46,227 nt of DNA, from the NCBI RefSeq assembly GCF_900114035.1, contig NZ_FORP01000039.1:1-46227 (forward strand). The letters are read 5' to 3'. The DNA comes from Amycolatopsis sacchari. Its GTDB lineage: Bacteria; Actinomycetota; Actinomycetes; Mycobacteriales; Pseudonocardiaceae. How positions within the stretch are numbered: the stretch's first letter is position 1; every line of letters begins with the position of its first letter. The notes under the pieces are model-generated. The model did no database searches. It was not told the origin of the DNA and saw nothing but the letters and a program-made list of their open reading frames with translations. The translations under genes were made by a program, and so were the position numbers. Below are positions 28,057 through 36,731 of the stretch, piece by piece.

Positions 28057-29333
28057 ACCCCGCGCCAGGCGAGGACGGCACCGGCCACCCCGACGAGCGC
28101 TCCGGCGGCCAGCGCCATCCGCAGCCCGGCCGCGGCCAGGACGGCACCGAGGACGGCGACGCCGAACGCGGCACCCGAAAGCCTGGCGAGGTTCACCACG
28201 CCCGCGGCCAGCCCGGCGCGGTCGGGCGGCACGGCGGCGACCGCGACGCCGACCACCGGTCCCGCGTTCAGCGCCAGCCCCGCGCCCAGCACCGCGAACA
28301 CCAGTTCCAGCCAGGGCAGGGGGATGCCGGGCCCGGCGAGCGCGAACGCGCCGAGCCCGAGGCCGATCAGCGCCATGCCGCCGATCATCGCGGGGCGCGG
28401 GCCGAAGCGGGTCACCAGCCGGGCGGTCAGCGGCGAACCCACCACCACGAGCAGCGGCATGGGCAGCAGCTCCAGCCCGGCGAGCAGCGCACCCGCCCCG
28501 CGGTCGTGCTGCAGGTACAGCCCGGCCAGCAGCAGGAAGCCGTACATGGCGAAGGTCATGCAGAACGCGACCGACGAGGCGGCGGGCAGGGGCCCGCGCC
28601 GGAGCAGGTGCAGCGGCAGCATCGCCTGCTTCCTGCGCTCCACCAGCAGGAACGCCACGGCCGCGAGCACTCCGGCCACCCCGGCGGCGAGGTCGGTGTG
28701 CACCACCGCGAACGTCAGCACACCGAGGAACACCACCGCCAGCAGCTGACCCGGCAGGTCCAGCCCGCGCGGATGGCGGTCGGCCGACTCCGGCACCGCC
28801 AGGCTGAGCGCGAGCGCCGCCAGGCCGATCGGCAGGTTGAGCCAGAAGATGGCGGGCCAGCCCGCGTGCTCGACGAGGAACCCGCCCAGCACGGGGCCGG
28901 ACGCGAGCGCGACGCCGGTGACCGTGGACCACGCGCCCATCGCGCGGTGCCGCTCGCGGTGCCCGGGGAACGTCACGGCGAGCAGCGCCAGGCTCTGCGG
29001 GATCGCGAGCGCGGCACCGGCGCCCTGCACGGCCCGCGCCGCGACGAGCAGCGGCATGGTGGGCGCGAGCGCGCACAGCACGGAGCCCGCGACGAAGACC
29101 GCCGTGCCGGTGCGGAACAGCCGTCTCCTGCCGAACCGGTCGCCGAGCGTGCCGCCGGTCAGCAGCAGCGCCGCGAACGCGACGTTGTAGGCGTCCACCA
29201 CCTCCTGCAGGTGCACCAGGGAACCGTGCAGGCCCGCGCCGATCGCGGGCAGCGCGAGGTTGACCGCCGTCGTGTCGGTCTGGGCCAGGAACAGGCCCAG
29301 GCACAGGGACAGGAGCGCCCACCGCTTGTTCAT
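27960..29333 (-). CDS. MFS drug transporter (DHA2-like, module 2)
   Basis: The 457-aa exporter has about 12-14 helices. N-terminal helix has QTDTTAVNLALPAI and motif A is GGTLGDRFGRRRLFRTG. The middle carries VALASGPVLGGFLVEHAGWPAIFWLNLPIG, quoted here as family motif C and the next helix. It is a paralogue of the transporter at 21752. The start ATG 29333 lies seven bases after a -10 TAGCGT on the minus strand, so it is probably leaderless. Its 3' end overlaps the PBP gene tail by 97 bp in the opposite direction, and the C-terminal 30 residues are hydrophilic. Confidence 0.87.
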   Translation of the reverse strand: MNKRWALLSLCLGLFLAQTDTTAVNLALPAIGAGLHGSLVHLQEVVDAYNVAFAALLLTGGTLGDRFGRRRLFRTGTAVFVAGSVLCALAPTMPLLVAARAVQGAGAALAIPQSLALLAVTFPGHRERHRAMGAWSTVTGVALASGPVLGGFLVEHAGWPAIFWLNLPIGLAALALSLAVPESADRHPRGLDLPGQLLAVVFLGVLTFAVVHTDLAAGVAGVLAAVAFLLVERRKQAMLPLHLLRRGPLPAASSVAFCMTFAMYGFLLLAGLYLQHDRGAGALLAGLELLPMPLLVVVGSPLTARLVTRFGPRPAMIGGMALIGLGLGAFALAGPGIPLPWLELVFAVLGAGLALNAGPVVGVAVAAVPPDRAGLAAGVVNLARLSGAAFGVAVLGAVLAAAGLRMALAAGALVGVAGAVLAWRGVQSPPRKAAEVATAGFDELAPNNSTENATSSR

Positions 29334-29334
29334 G

Positions 29335-29399
29335 GTCCCGACGCTAGGAGCGGGACGTTTCGGCCGGCGCCGACACGTCGCGGGGTTACCGTGGTCCTC
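29335..29399. promoter_or_regulatory. Divergent promoters and operator of module 2
   Basis: For the MFS gene, TAGCGT lies on the minus strand (29346-29341). For the regulator, TACCGT lies at 29387-29392. Both are seven bases from their start codons. Inverted repeats overlap these: GTCCCG-N10-CGGGAC (29335-29356), which covers the MFS -10, and CGGCGCCG (29365-29372). They are good candidates for the regulator's binding site. Confidence 0.6.
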
Positions 29400-30074
29400 G
29401 TGCAGACGGTCGGGCTCGCCGAAGTCGCCGCCGTGCTCGCGGAGCCGAGCCGGGCGGCGATGTGCCTCGCCCTGCTCGACGGGCGGGCGTGGACCGTGGG
29501 GGAGCTGGCCACGGCGGCCGAAGTCGGGCCTTCGACCGCCAGCGAGCACGTGACACGCCTGCGGGAGAGCGGGTTCGTGACCAGCGCGAAGCAGGGGCGG
29601 CACAGCTACGTGCGGCTGGCCGGTCCGCGGGTCGCCGAGCTGATCGAGCACCTCGCGCAGCACGCGTCGCACCGCCCGGTGCGCGGGCTGAAGGAGTCCG
29701 TGCGCGTGCGGCGGCTGGCGTTCGCGCGCACCTGCTACGACCACCTGGCGGGCAGGCTCGGCGTGGCGCTGCGCGACGGCATGGTGCGGGCCGGGCTGGT
29801 GGACCTGGGGGACGGGCTGACGCTCACCGGCCGCGGCCGGGACGTGCTGGCCGAGCTGGACGTCGTGGTGCCCTCCCGCGGGCGGCGGCCGTTGCTGCGG
29901 GACTGCCTCGACTGGACCGAGCGGCGCGACCACTTCGGCGGTGCCGTGCCGGCGGCGTTGCTGGCGCGTGCCACCGCCGCGGGCTGGGTGCTGCGGGAGT
30001 CGCACCGCGCGGTGCGGGTGTGCGTGGCGGAACCGTTCGTGCGGCTGGGTGTCGAGCCGGAGGTGCTGGCGTGA
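29400..30074 (+). CDS. ArsR-type winged-helix regulator (module 2)
   Basis: The 224-aa paralogue of the regulator at 20941-21687 has a winged helix (about residues 5-85) and the same C-terminal motifs: CYDHLAGRLGVAL (Cys112, His115) and CLDWTERRDH (Cys169, His178). It diverges from the second MFS exporter and probably represses it. The GTG at 29400 is seven bases after the TACCGT box, as for a leaderless gene; a GTG at 29391 is the alternative. The stop overlaps the start of yggU (GTGA). Confidence 0.85.
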   Translation: MQTVGLAEVAAVLAEPSRAAMCLALLDGRAWTVGELATAAEVGPSTASEHVTRLRESGFVTSAKQGRHSYVRLAGPRVAELIEHLAQHASHRPVRGLKESVRVRRLAFARTCYDHLAGRLGVALRDGMVRAGLVDLGDGLTLTGRGRDVLAELDVVVPSRGRRPLLRDCLDWTERRDHFGGAVPAALLARATAAGWVLRESHRAVRVCVAEPFVRLGVEPEVLA

Positions 30075-30340
30075 CCCGCTTCGAGATCCGGGTGAAGCCC
30101 GGGGCGAAGCGGGACGCCGTCGGCGGGGAACACGCGGGCGCGCTCGTCGTGTCGGTGCGGGCGCCCGCCATCGAAGGCAGGGCGAACGAGGCCGTGCGGA
30201 AGGTGCTGGCCCGCGAGCTCGGCGTCCGCAGCCGCGATGTCCTTGTGGTGCAAGGGGAACGCGGCCGCGACAAGGTCATCGAACTCGCCGCGGCACCCGC
30301 CGGGGTCGAGGACGTGCTGGCGGCACTGCGGGCGCGGTGA
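30071..30340 (+). CDS. DUF167 (YggU) family protein
   Basis: The 89-aa protein starts FEIRVKPGAKRDAVGG and has EGRANEAVRKVLARELGV, the full DUF167 pattern. The family is widespread, its structure is known, and its role is not. It starts in a GTGA overlap with the regulator, which suggests joint transcription even though the gene is normally a housekeeping neighbour of division genes. The last 65 bases overlap the convergent gene at 30276-30878. Confidence 0.9.
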   Translation: MTRFEIRVKPGAKRDAVGGEHAGALVVSVRAPAIEGRANEAVRKVLARELGVRSRDVLVVQGERGRDKVIELAAAPAGVEDVLAALRAR

Positions 30341-30878
30341 GCCGGCGCGGCCACGAGAACCGCAGGCCGTCACCCGGCGGCAGGTTCAGCCACGCGTCGC
30401 CAAGCCTTCGCAGGGTACTGGTGGCCCGCTGTAAATCCGTTTCGTCGTAAGGAAAAGGGTCCTCACGCAGCGTGCCCCAGGCGTCGCGCGCGGCGAGGAA
30501 CGGGTTCCCCGTGCCGTGTTCGACGGCCTCGTGCACCACCCACGCCAGCAGTTCGGCGACCCCGATGTCCCGCGCGTGCCCGGCGATCAGCCGCCTGCCG
30601 CGCTCCCGCGCGTCGTACCGCTGGCGGCCGTCGAGCACGCGCACCGAGGAGAACAGCGCCCCGGCGGCCAGGCAGCCGAACACGCCGGTGCGCCAGCCCA
30701 GTTCGCGTTCGGTCACCGCGTGTGCCAGGTCGTGCGGCACCCGCGACTTCCGGTCGTACGACCGCATTTCCAGTGTCACGCCGTCGTCGCGGTGCAGCAG
30801 CGTGAGCGCACCCCGCGGCGACGGGGAGAAGACGACGAGCACCGGCTCAGCATCCCCGGCGGGTCCGCGCCGGTCCAC
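30276..30878 (-). CDS. Hypothetical protein with HDLAH motif
   Basis: The 200-aa protein is not recognised. It contains RVPHDLAHAVTERELGW near residue 46, where HDLAH could bind a metal, and a C-terminal half rich in Arg and Pro. No signal peptide or transmembrane helix is evident. GTG 30878 follows a GGAAA site. The 3' end overlaps yggU by 65 bp, so the true C-terminus may be shorter in function, but the frame and codon use are regular. Confidence 0.7.
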   Translation of the reverse strand: MDRRGPAGDAEPVLVVFSPSPRGALTLLHRDDGVTLEMRSYDRKSRVPHDLAHAVTERELGWRTGVFGCLAAGALFSSVRVLDGRQRYDARERGRRLIAGHARDIGVAELLAWVVHEAVEHGTGNPFLAARDAWGTLREDPFPYDETDLQRATSTLRRLGDAWLNLPPGDGLRFSWPRRLTAPAVPPARPRPRRVPRRVR

Positions 30879-30928
30879 GGGTTTTTCCGGCGGTTCTATA
30901 CCCTTGGGTGCGCGGAGGGGAGGTGGCG

Positions 30929-32407
30929 GTGGCGGAACTGCCGGTCGTGCTGGGGCTGGGCGCGGCCGTGCTGCTCGCGGCCGTGCTCGCCGTCCGGCTG
31001 TCCACCAGGGTCGGGCTGCCGTCGCTGTTGATCTACCTCGGGTTCGGCGTGCTGCTGGGCGAGGCCGGATTCGGCATCCAGTTCTCCGACGCCTCGCTCA
31101 CCCAGTCGCTCGGCCTCGCCGCGCTGGTGCTGATCCTCACCGAGGGCGGGCTGACCACCCGCTGGTCCTCGGTGCGGCCCGCGCTGTGGCAGGGCATCAC
31201 ACTGTCCACAGTGGCCGTCGGGCTGAGCATCGCGATCACCGGCGCCGCACTGCACTGGCTGCTGGGCCTGGACTGGCGGATGGCGCTGCTGTGGGGCGCG
31301 GTGCTCGCGTCCACCGACTCGGCCGCGGTGTTCTCGGTGCTGCGCAGCGCGGGCATCCCGCGCCGTCTCGCCGGGGCGCTGGAGCTGGAATCCGGTATCA
31401 ACGACGCCCCGGTGTACATCGTCGTGGTGGTGCTGGCGGAAAGCACGCGCGTGGACTGGACGCTGCCGCTGCTCGTGGGGTACGAGCTGCTCGCGGGCCT
31501 GGCGATCGGCGCGGTGCTCGGGCTGGCCGGCGGGTGGGCGCTGCGGCGGGCCGCGCTGCCCGCCACCGGCCTGTACCCGCTGGCGACGGTCGCGGTGTGC
31601 GTCGTCGCGTACGCCTCGGGGCAGTTCGCGCACGCCTCGGGACTGCTGGCCACGTACGTCGCCGCGCTGGTGCTGGGCAACGCCCGGCTGCCGCACCGCT
31701 CGGACACCCTGTCGTTCGCGGAGGGCATGGGCTGGCTCGCGCAGATCGGGCTGTTCGTGCTGCTGGGCCTGTTCGCCTCGCCGGAGCGGCTGCTCGACGC
31801 CGTGGTGCCGGGGCTCGTGGCGGGTGCGGTCGTGCTGGTCGTCGCGCGGCCGCTGTCGGTGCTGCTGTCACAGCTGCCGTTCCGGGTGCCGTGGCGCGAA
31901 CAGGTGTTCCTGGCGTGGGCCGGGTTGCGCGGGGCGGTGCCGATCGTGCTCGCGATGATCCCGCTCGCCACCGGGCTGCCCGGCGCGGAGCGGCTGGTGG
32001 ACGCCGTGTTCGTGCTGGTGATCGTGCTGACGCTGGTGCAGGGCACGGCGCTCGTCCCGGTCGCGAAGGTCCTCGGGCTCACCGGCGGCGCCGAGCCGAA
32101 GGAGATCGAGGTCGACGCCGCGCCACTCGACGAGCTGGACGCGGCGTTGCTGCAGGTGCGCGTCCAGCCCGGTTCCCGGCTGCACGGCGTGTACCTCAAC
32201 GAGCTGCGGCTGCCGCCGGGCGCTTCGCTGAGCCTGATCGTGCGGGACGGCACCAGTTTCACGCCGCAACGCGACAGCAGGCTGCAGGAGGGCGACCAGT
32301 TGCTGGTCGTGGCGACGGAATCCGCGCTGCAGCACGCGGAGCAGCGGCTGCGGGCCGTGGACCGGGCGGGCCCGCTGGCCCGCTGGCGCGGGGAGACGGG
32401 GCGTTGA
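30929..32407 (+). CDS. CPA1/CvrA-type K+/H+ antiporter
   Basis: The 492-aa protein has about 12-13 transmembrane helices (residues 1-390) with ASTDSAAVFSVLR and ELESGINDAPVY, the transport-core motifs of CPA1 exchangers. A C-terminal RCK_C/TrkA-C-like domain follows (about 410-480, VQPGSRLHGVYLNELRLPPG). This build matches CvrA/NhaP2 K+(Na+)/H+ antiporters, with the RCK_C domain as a likely regulatory site. GTG 30929 follows GGAGGGGAGG; in-frame GTGs at 30908 and 30923 are possible. Confidence 0.9.
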   Translation: MAELPVVLGLGAAVLLAAVLAVRLSTRVGLPSLLIYLGFGVLLGEAGFGIQFSDASLTQSLGLAALVLILTEGGLTTRWSSVRPALWQGITLSTVAVGLSIAITGAALHWLLGLDWRMALLWGAVLASTDSAAVFSVLRSAGIPRRLAGALELESGINDAPVYIVVVVLAESTRVDWTLPLLVGYELLAGLAIGAVLGLAGGWALRRAALPATGLYPLATVAVCVVAYASGQFAHASGLLATYVAALVLGNARLPHRSDTLSFAEGMGWLAQIGLFVLLGLFASPERLLDAVVPGLVAGAVVLVVARPLSVLLSQLPFRVPWREQVFLAWAGLRGAVPIVLAMIPLATGLPGAERLVDAVFVLVIVLTLVQGTALVPVAKVLGLTGGAEPKEIEVDAAPLDELDAALLQVRVQPGSRLHGVYLNELRLPPGASLSLIVRDGTSFTPQRDSRLQEGDQLLVVATESALQHAEQRLRAVDRAGPLARWRGETGR

Positions 32408-32427
32408 TCGGAGTGGAAACCGTCGGC

Positions 32428-32590
32428 TAGAGTGTCGGCGTAGGTCATGAGTGCCAGCGCGTAGCCCCGGCTTGCTGGCCGGCAACCCTCCGACCGCGGT
32501 GGGGTGCCCCGGGTGAGGACCTGGCCCGCCGCGCGGTGCGGTGGGCAAGCGCGGGCCCCTCGTGGGTCCTGGACCCGCCGAGGAGGCGTC
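32428..32590 (+). ncRNA. SAM-IV riboswitch with Shine-Dalgarno-sequestering hairpin
   Basis: A -10 TAGAGT (32428-32433) is followed about ten bases later by the aptamer. GGTCATGAGTGCCAGCG (from 32443), CCCCGGCTTGCTGGCCGG, CAACCCTCC, CCGCGGTGGGGTG and CCCCGGGTGAGGACC (to 32521) match the actinobacterial SAM-IV core, and GGGCAAGCGCGGG (to about 32555) matches its 3' pseudoknot part. Next, CCTCG-N-GGGTCC pairs with GGACCC-N2-CGAGG (32558-32583) and buries part of the AGGAGG ribosome-binding site (32581-32586). Methionine or SAM excess should thus turn the next gene off at translation. Confidence 0.93.
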
Positions 32591-33892
32591 ATGACTCTCG
32601 CACTCGACCCCGTCGTCCGCACCACCGTGCCGGCCACCCTGAACACCCGCGTGCCGCTGGTGACCGGGGAAACCGTCGAGTACGCCAACCTGGACCACGC
32701 CGCGAGCGCGCCGTGCCTGGCCGCGGTCCGTGACGCGGTGGACGAGTTCCTGCCGTGGTACGCGAGTGTGCACCGCGGCGCGGGTTTCGCCTCGCAGGTG
32801 TCCACAAAGGTCTACGAGCGTGCCCGGGATGCCCTGCGGCGCTTCGTGGACGCCCGCTCCTCCGACGCGGTGATCTTCACGCGCAACACCACGGACTCGC
32901 TGAACCTGCTGGCGCGCGCCGTGCCGCGGCACACCTCCGTGGTGCTGTTCGACACCGAGCACCACGCGGCGCTGCTGCCGTGGCGCGGGCCGAACGTGCG
33001 CCGCATCGCCACCCCGCGCACGCGGCTCGCCGCGGTGTCCGCTGTGGACAGTGCGCTCGCGGAGTGCCCGGAGGGGCCGCGGCTGGTCGTGCTGACCGGG
33101 GCGTCCAACGTCACCGGAGAACTGCTCCCGGTGCGGGAAATCGCCGCCGTGGCGCGGAAGCACGGCGCACGCATCGCGCTCGACGGCGCCCAGCTCGCGC
33201 CGCACCGCCGGATTTCGCTGCGGGAGCTGGACGTCGACTACGTCGCGGTGTCCGGGCACAAGCTGTACGCGCCGTTCGGCGCCGGTGCGCTCGTCGGACG
33301 GGCGGACTGGCTGCGGGCCGCGGCCCCGTACCTCGCGGGCGGCGGCGCGACGAAGAACGTCACCGAGGGCGGCGTGGTGTGGCACAGCGGCGAGGAGCGG
33401 CACGAGGCCGGATCGCCCAACACCGTCGGCGTGTACGCGCTCGGTGTCGCGTGCGAGCAGCTCTCGGCCGACTGGTCCGCGGTGACCGCGCACGAGGAGG
33501 AGCTGCTCGGGCGCCTGCGGCGGGGGCTCGCCGCCGTGCCGGGGCTTTCGGAGCTGCGGCTGTTCGACGACGACGGTGACCGCGTGGGCACGGTGAGTTT
33601 CGTGGTCGAGGGGTACGAGCCGGGCTGGCTCGCGGCCGTGTTGTCCGCCGAGTACGGCATCGGCGTCCGCGACGGCGCGTTCTGCGCGCACATCGCGACC
33701 CGGCGGCTGACCGGCGGGCAGGCGGCGCTGCGGGTGAGCCTCGGCCTCGGCACGACCGCCGAGCACGTCGACCGCCTGGCGCTCGCGCTGCGGCAGATCA
33801 CCGCCCGCGGCGCCAGGTGGACCTACGGGAAGCCGGACGGTCGCTGGGCCCCGACACCGGACCCGCGTGCGGTGCCGTCCTTCCTGCGCTGA
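32591..33892 (+). CDS. Class V aminotransferase, cysteine-desulfurase-like
   Basis: The 433-aa fold-type I PLP enzyme opens with the substrate-side LDHAASAPCLAAV. It has FTRNTTDSLNLLA, DGAQLAPHRRISL with the PLP-binding Asp, and the Schiff-base lysine in SGHKLYAPFG (Lys224). It resembles SufS/Csd enzymes. Being under a SAM-IV riboswitch places it in sulfur or methionine supply (inference); a cysteine desulfurase or a cysteine/homocysteine lyase role is possible. A Cys near the usual desulfurase loop is at FCAHIATRR. Start ATG follows GAGGAGG. Confidence 0.88.
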   Translation: MTLALDPVVRTTVPATLNTRVPLVTGETVEYANLDHAASAPCLAAVRDAVDEFLPWYASVHRGAGFASQVSTKVYERARDALRRFVDARSSDAVIFTRNTTDSLNLLARAVPRHTSVVLFDTEHHAALLPWRGPNVRRIATPRTRLAAVSAVDSALAECPEGPRLVVLTGASNVTGELLPVREIAAVARKHGARIALDGAQLAPHRRISLRELDVDYVAVSGHKLYAPFGAGALVGRADWLRAAAPYLAGGGATKNVTEGGVVWHSGEERHEAGSPNTVGVYALGVACEQLSADWSAVTAHEEELLGRLRRGLAAVPGLSELRLFDDDGDRVGTVSFVVEGYEPGWLAAVLSAEYGIGVRDGAFCAHIATRRLTGGQAALRVSLGLGTTAEHVDRLALALRQITARGARWTYGKPDGRWAPTPDPRAVPSFLR

Positions 33893-33893
33893 G

Positions 33894-33907
33894 TACCCTC
33901 GCCCCGA
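33894..33907 (+). promoter_or_regulatory. Candidate leaderless promoter (TACCCT)
   Basis: TACCCT (33894-33899) ends seven bases before the ATG of the membrane protein gene and overlaps the end of the preceding gene. There is no ribosome-binding site in between. Confidence 0.5.
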
Positions 33908-34653
33908 TGACTGGGGAACGTCGGGCCGCGTGGTTCCCACCGGCCCTGCTGGGGTTCGCGTTGCTGGCGGCGACCGCGTGGGAGCTGCGCTCGCCGCGGC
34001 CCTGGTTCGCCTACACCTCCCTCCAGGGGTTCCACCCGGTGCGGCAGCAGCAGTACCTGGTCGGGGTGCCGTACCAGCAGTTCCTGCTGACGCCGCCCAC
34101 GCTGCCCAGCGCGTGGCGGTGGGGGACGCCGTGGCAGCTGGCGGTCGCGGTCGCCTTCCTCAGCGCGCTCGTCTGGTACCGGCGGCGGATCGGGTCGCCG
34201 GGCCGCGTCGTGCTGACCGGCGTGGCGGGGCTCGCGGTGATCGCGTTGTCGACCGGGCTGGCCGCCGCCACGCGGTCGGCCGACGGGCAGGTGCTCGCGG
34301 CGGCGATCGGTGCTCCGCTCGGTCTGCTCGGGTTGTGTGCCGGTGCCTGGGCGGTGGTGCGGCCGGGGAGCCGGGTCGCGCTGCGGACGTGCCTGGTGTG
34401 CCTGCCGCTCGCGGCCTACGCGCTCGGGGCCGCGCTCAGGGCCGAGCTGGTCGACCCGGTGACGGCGGCGCTGGGCCTGGCCGCGCTCGCGTGGCTGCAC
34501 CGCAGTGTCGTGCTGGCCGTGGTCGTGGCCGGGTTCCTGCTGGCCGCCGTGGGGCTGACCGGCAGCCCGCTCGGCCTGCTCGTGCCGGGGGCGGTGGCGC
34601 TGGCCGGGGCGCTGGCCGTGCTGGTCAGTGCCGGGAGGACAATGGCGGCGTGA
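33907..34653 (+). CDS. Integral membrane protein of unknown function
   Basis: The 248-aa protein has about six to seven transmembrane helices and no recognised domain. An extracytoplasmic loop after helix 1 is rich in Gln, Tyr and Trp ([17 protein letters not shown]). Its stop overlaps the GTG of lspA (GTGA), so it is probably co-translated with the lipoprotein signal peptidase. No function is proposed. TACCCT before the ATG suggests a leaderless mRNA. Confidence 0.8.
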   Translation: MTGERRAAWFPPALLGFALLAATAWELRSPRPWFAYTSLQGFHPVRQQQYLVGVPYQQFLLTPPTLPSAWRWGTPWQLAVAVAFLSALVWYRRRIGSPGRVVLTGVAGLAVIALSTGLAAATRSADGQVLAAAIGAPLGLLGLCAGAWAVVRPGSRVALRTCLVCLPLAAYALGAALRAELVDPVTAALGLAALAWLHRSVVLAVVVAGFLLAAVGLTGSPLGLLVPGAVALAGALAVLVSAGRTMAA

Positions 34654-35207
34654 GCACCGAACACCAGTCGCAGCCGGAGGCAGAGCCGGCCCCGTCCGCC
34701 CCGCCCAAGCGCCGCGTGGTGCTGCTGGCCTGCGTGGCGGTGGCCGCGCTGGCGCTCGACATCGCCACCAAGGCCGTTGTGGTGTCCACTTTGGAGGGTC
34801 ACGCGCCGGTGCGCGTGCTCGGCGGCCTGGTGTACCTGCAGCTCGTGCGCAACTCCGGGGCCGCGTTCTCGATGGCCACCGGGCTGACGTGGGTGCTGGC
34901 GATCGTCGCGATCGGGGTCGTCGTGACGCTGATCTGGTTCGCCGGGCGGCTGCGCTCGCCGGGCTGGGCGATCGGGCTCGGGCTCGTGCTGGCGGGCGCG
35001 CTGGGCAACCTGGTGGACCGGATCTTCCGCGCGCCCGGCCCGCTGCGCGGCCACGTCGTGGACTTCATCTCGGTCTTCGCGCCGAACGCCGAGGTGTGGC
35101 CGGTGTTCAACGTCGCGGACTCGTGCATCTGCGTCGGCGGGGTGCTGATCGTGCTGCTGTCGCTGCTGGGGCGCGACTACGACGGCACGAGGCGGGGCAA
35201 GAAGTGA
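34650..35207 (+). CDS. lspA: Lipoprotein signal peptidase LspA
   Basis: The 185-aa aspartyl protease has four transmembrane helices and the signature pieces [21 protein letters not shown] (first catalytic Asp) and [11 protein letters not shown] (second catalytic Asp). It removes the signal peptide from prolipoproteins in the membrane. The N-terminal 30 residues are a Pro/Glu-rich cytoplasmic extension. It starts at a GTGA overlap and ends in another with rluD, an arrangement common in bacteria. Confidence 0.96.
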   Translation: MSTEHQSQPEAEPAPSAPPKRRVVLLACVAVAALALDIATKAVVVSTLEGHAPVRVLGGLVYLQLVRNSGAAFSMATGLTWVLAIVAIGVVVTLIWFAGRLRSPGWAIGLGLVLAGALGNLVDRIFRAPGPLRGHVVDFISVFAPNAEVWPVFNVADSCICVGGVLIVLLSLLGRDYDGTRRGKK

Positions 35208-36130
35208 GCACGCGGATGCTGCCCGTCCCGGACGGGCTCGACGGGATGCGCGTGGACGCGGGGCTGGCGAAGCTGCTCGGGCTCTCGCGCACGGTCGTCG
35301 CGGAGCTGGCCGAGTCCGGCGAGGTGCTGCTCGACGGCAAGGCCGTCGGCAAGTCGGAGCGGCTCGCCGCGGGCGGGCTGCTGGAGGTCACGCTGCCCGA
35401 CCCGGACCGGCCCGTCGAGGTCGTCGCGGAGCCGGTCGAAGGCATGAAGATCCTGCACGACGACGAGGACATCGTGGTCGTGTCGAAGCCGGTCGGCGTG
35501 GCCGTGCACCCCAGCCCGGGCTGGACCGGGCCGACGGTCGTGGGCGGGCTCGCCGCGGCGGGCCTGCGCATCTCCACGTCCGGTGCCGCCGAGCGGCAGG
35601 GCGTGGTGCACCGGCTCGACGCGGGGACGACGGGCGTGATGGTCGTCGCGAAGAGCGAGCACGCGTACACGGTGCTCAAGCGCGCGTTCAAGGAGCGCAC
35701 GGTCGAGAAGGGCTACCACGCCGTCGTGCAGGGCCACCCGGACCCGACGCGCGGCACGATCGACGCGCCGATCGACCGGCACCCCAAGCACGACTACAAG
35801 TTCGCCGTGGTCGCGGGCGGGCGGCCCAGCGTGACGCACTACGAGGTGGTCGAGGCGTTCCGGGCGGCGTCGCTGCTGGACGTGAAGCTGGAGACCGGGC
35901 GCACGCACCAGATCCGCGTGCACTTCTCGGCGCTGCGGCACCCGTGCGTCGGCGACCTGACGTACGGGGCGGACCCGGTGCTGGCGCGCAAGCTGGGCCT
36001 GACGCGGCAGTGGCTGCACGCGCGCACGCTCGGCTTCGCCCACCCCGCGGACGGCCGCTGGGTCCAGTTCGAGGCGGAGTACCCCGAAGACCTGGCCCAC
36101 GCGCTGCGGGTGCTGCGCGACGAGAGCTAA
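35204..36130 (+). CDS. rluD: 23S rRNA pseudouridine synthase RluD-like
   Basis: The 308-aa RluA-family enzyme has an N-terminal S4 RNA-binding domain (about residues 10-70, [15 protein letters not shown]) and the catalytic motif [12 protein letters not shown] (Asp139). [20 protein letters not shown] follows. It converts uridines of 23S rRNA helix 69 or related sites to pseudouridine. The GTG overlaps lspA. The TAA overlaps the stop of the convergent TetR gene by four bases. Confidence 0.94.
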   Translation: MSTRMLPVPDGLDGMRVDAGLAKLLGLSRTVVAELAESGEVLLDGKAVGKSERLAAGGLLEVTLPDPDRPVEVVAEPVEGMKILHDDEDIVVVSKPVGVAVHPSPGWTGPTVVGGLAAAGLRISTSGAAERQGVVHRLDAGTTGVMVVAKSEHAYTVLKRAFKERTVEKGYHAVVQGHPDPTRGTIDAPIDRHPKHDYKFAVVAGGRPSVTHYEVVEAFRAASLLDVKLETGRTHQIRVHFSALRHPCVGDLTYGADPVLARKLGLTRQWLHARTLGFAHPADGRWVQFEAEYPEDLAHALRVLRDES

Positions 36131-36693
36131 GGCCGGAACTGGGCGACGAGGAGCTCGATGCGCTCGGCGTCATGGCCCGGGCGGAGCCGGTCGCCGCGGC
36201 TGAGCATCGTCAACCCGTGCAGCGCCGCCCAGATGACCTCCGTGAGGGTGTCGACGTCGCGCGCGCCCGCGATGGTGGCGACCGCTCCGCGTAGTTCCCC
36301 GAACGCCCGCACCAGCGGCGCCGGGGTGTCGTCCGCCGCGAACCGCAGTCGCGTGGCCCGGATGAACATCGCGTCGTAGAGGGCGGGGTTCTTCGCGGCG
36401 AACTCGCTGAACGCGGCGGCGACCCGGGTGAGCTCGTCGGCGCCAGTGCCGCCGCGTGCCGCGCGCAGCGCCTCGGCGAGTTCGCCGAAGCCGTCCAGCG
36501 CGACCGCCTCGACGATGTCCTCCATCGAGCCGAAGTGCTTGTACAGCACCGGTTGGCTGTACTCGATCTCGGTGGACAACCTGCGGGTGGTGACCGCGTC
36601 CCAGCCTTCGCGCTCGGCGAGGGAACGCGCCGTCTCCGTGATGAGCCGGCGGCGGGCAGTGCGCTCGCGGTGCCGGCGGTCCTCGATGGCCAC
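36127..36693 (-). CDS. TetR family transcriptional regulator
   Basis: The 188-aa protein has an N-terminal TetR helix-turn-helix (about residues 15-60; [20 protein letters not shown]) and an all-helical ligand domain. It faces a SnoaL/DUF1772 operon across 107 bp holding two strong palindromes, so it is very likely their repressor and autoregulated. The GTG at 36693 follows TAGGAT (minus strand, 36704-36699), suggesting a near-leaderless mRNA; a GTG at 36708 is the alternative but lies inside the operator. Confidence 0.92.
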   Translation of the reverse strand: MAIEDRRHRERTARRRLITETARSLAEREGWDAVTTRRLSTEIEYSQPVLYKHFGSMEDIVEAVALDGFGELAEALRAARGGTGADELTRVAAAFSEFAAKNPALYDAMFIRATRLRFAADDTPAPLVRAFGELRGAVATIAGARDVDTLTEVIWAALHGLTMLSRGDRLRPGHDAERIELLVAQFRP

Positions 36694-36701
36694 ACCTGAT
36701 C

Positions 36702-36723
36702 CTAGCACTGCTAGAAGTGCTAG
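36702..36723. promoter_or_regulatory. TetR operator O1
   Basis: CTAGCAC-N8-GTGCTAG is a perfect inverted repeat that overlaps the -10 of the TetR gene (TAGGAT, 36704-36699). Binding would block the regulator's own promoter. A further GGTGCTA half site follows at 36725-36731. Confidence 0.8.
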
Positions 36724-36731
36724 CGGTGCTA

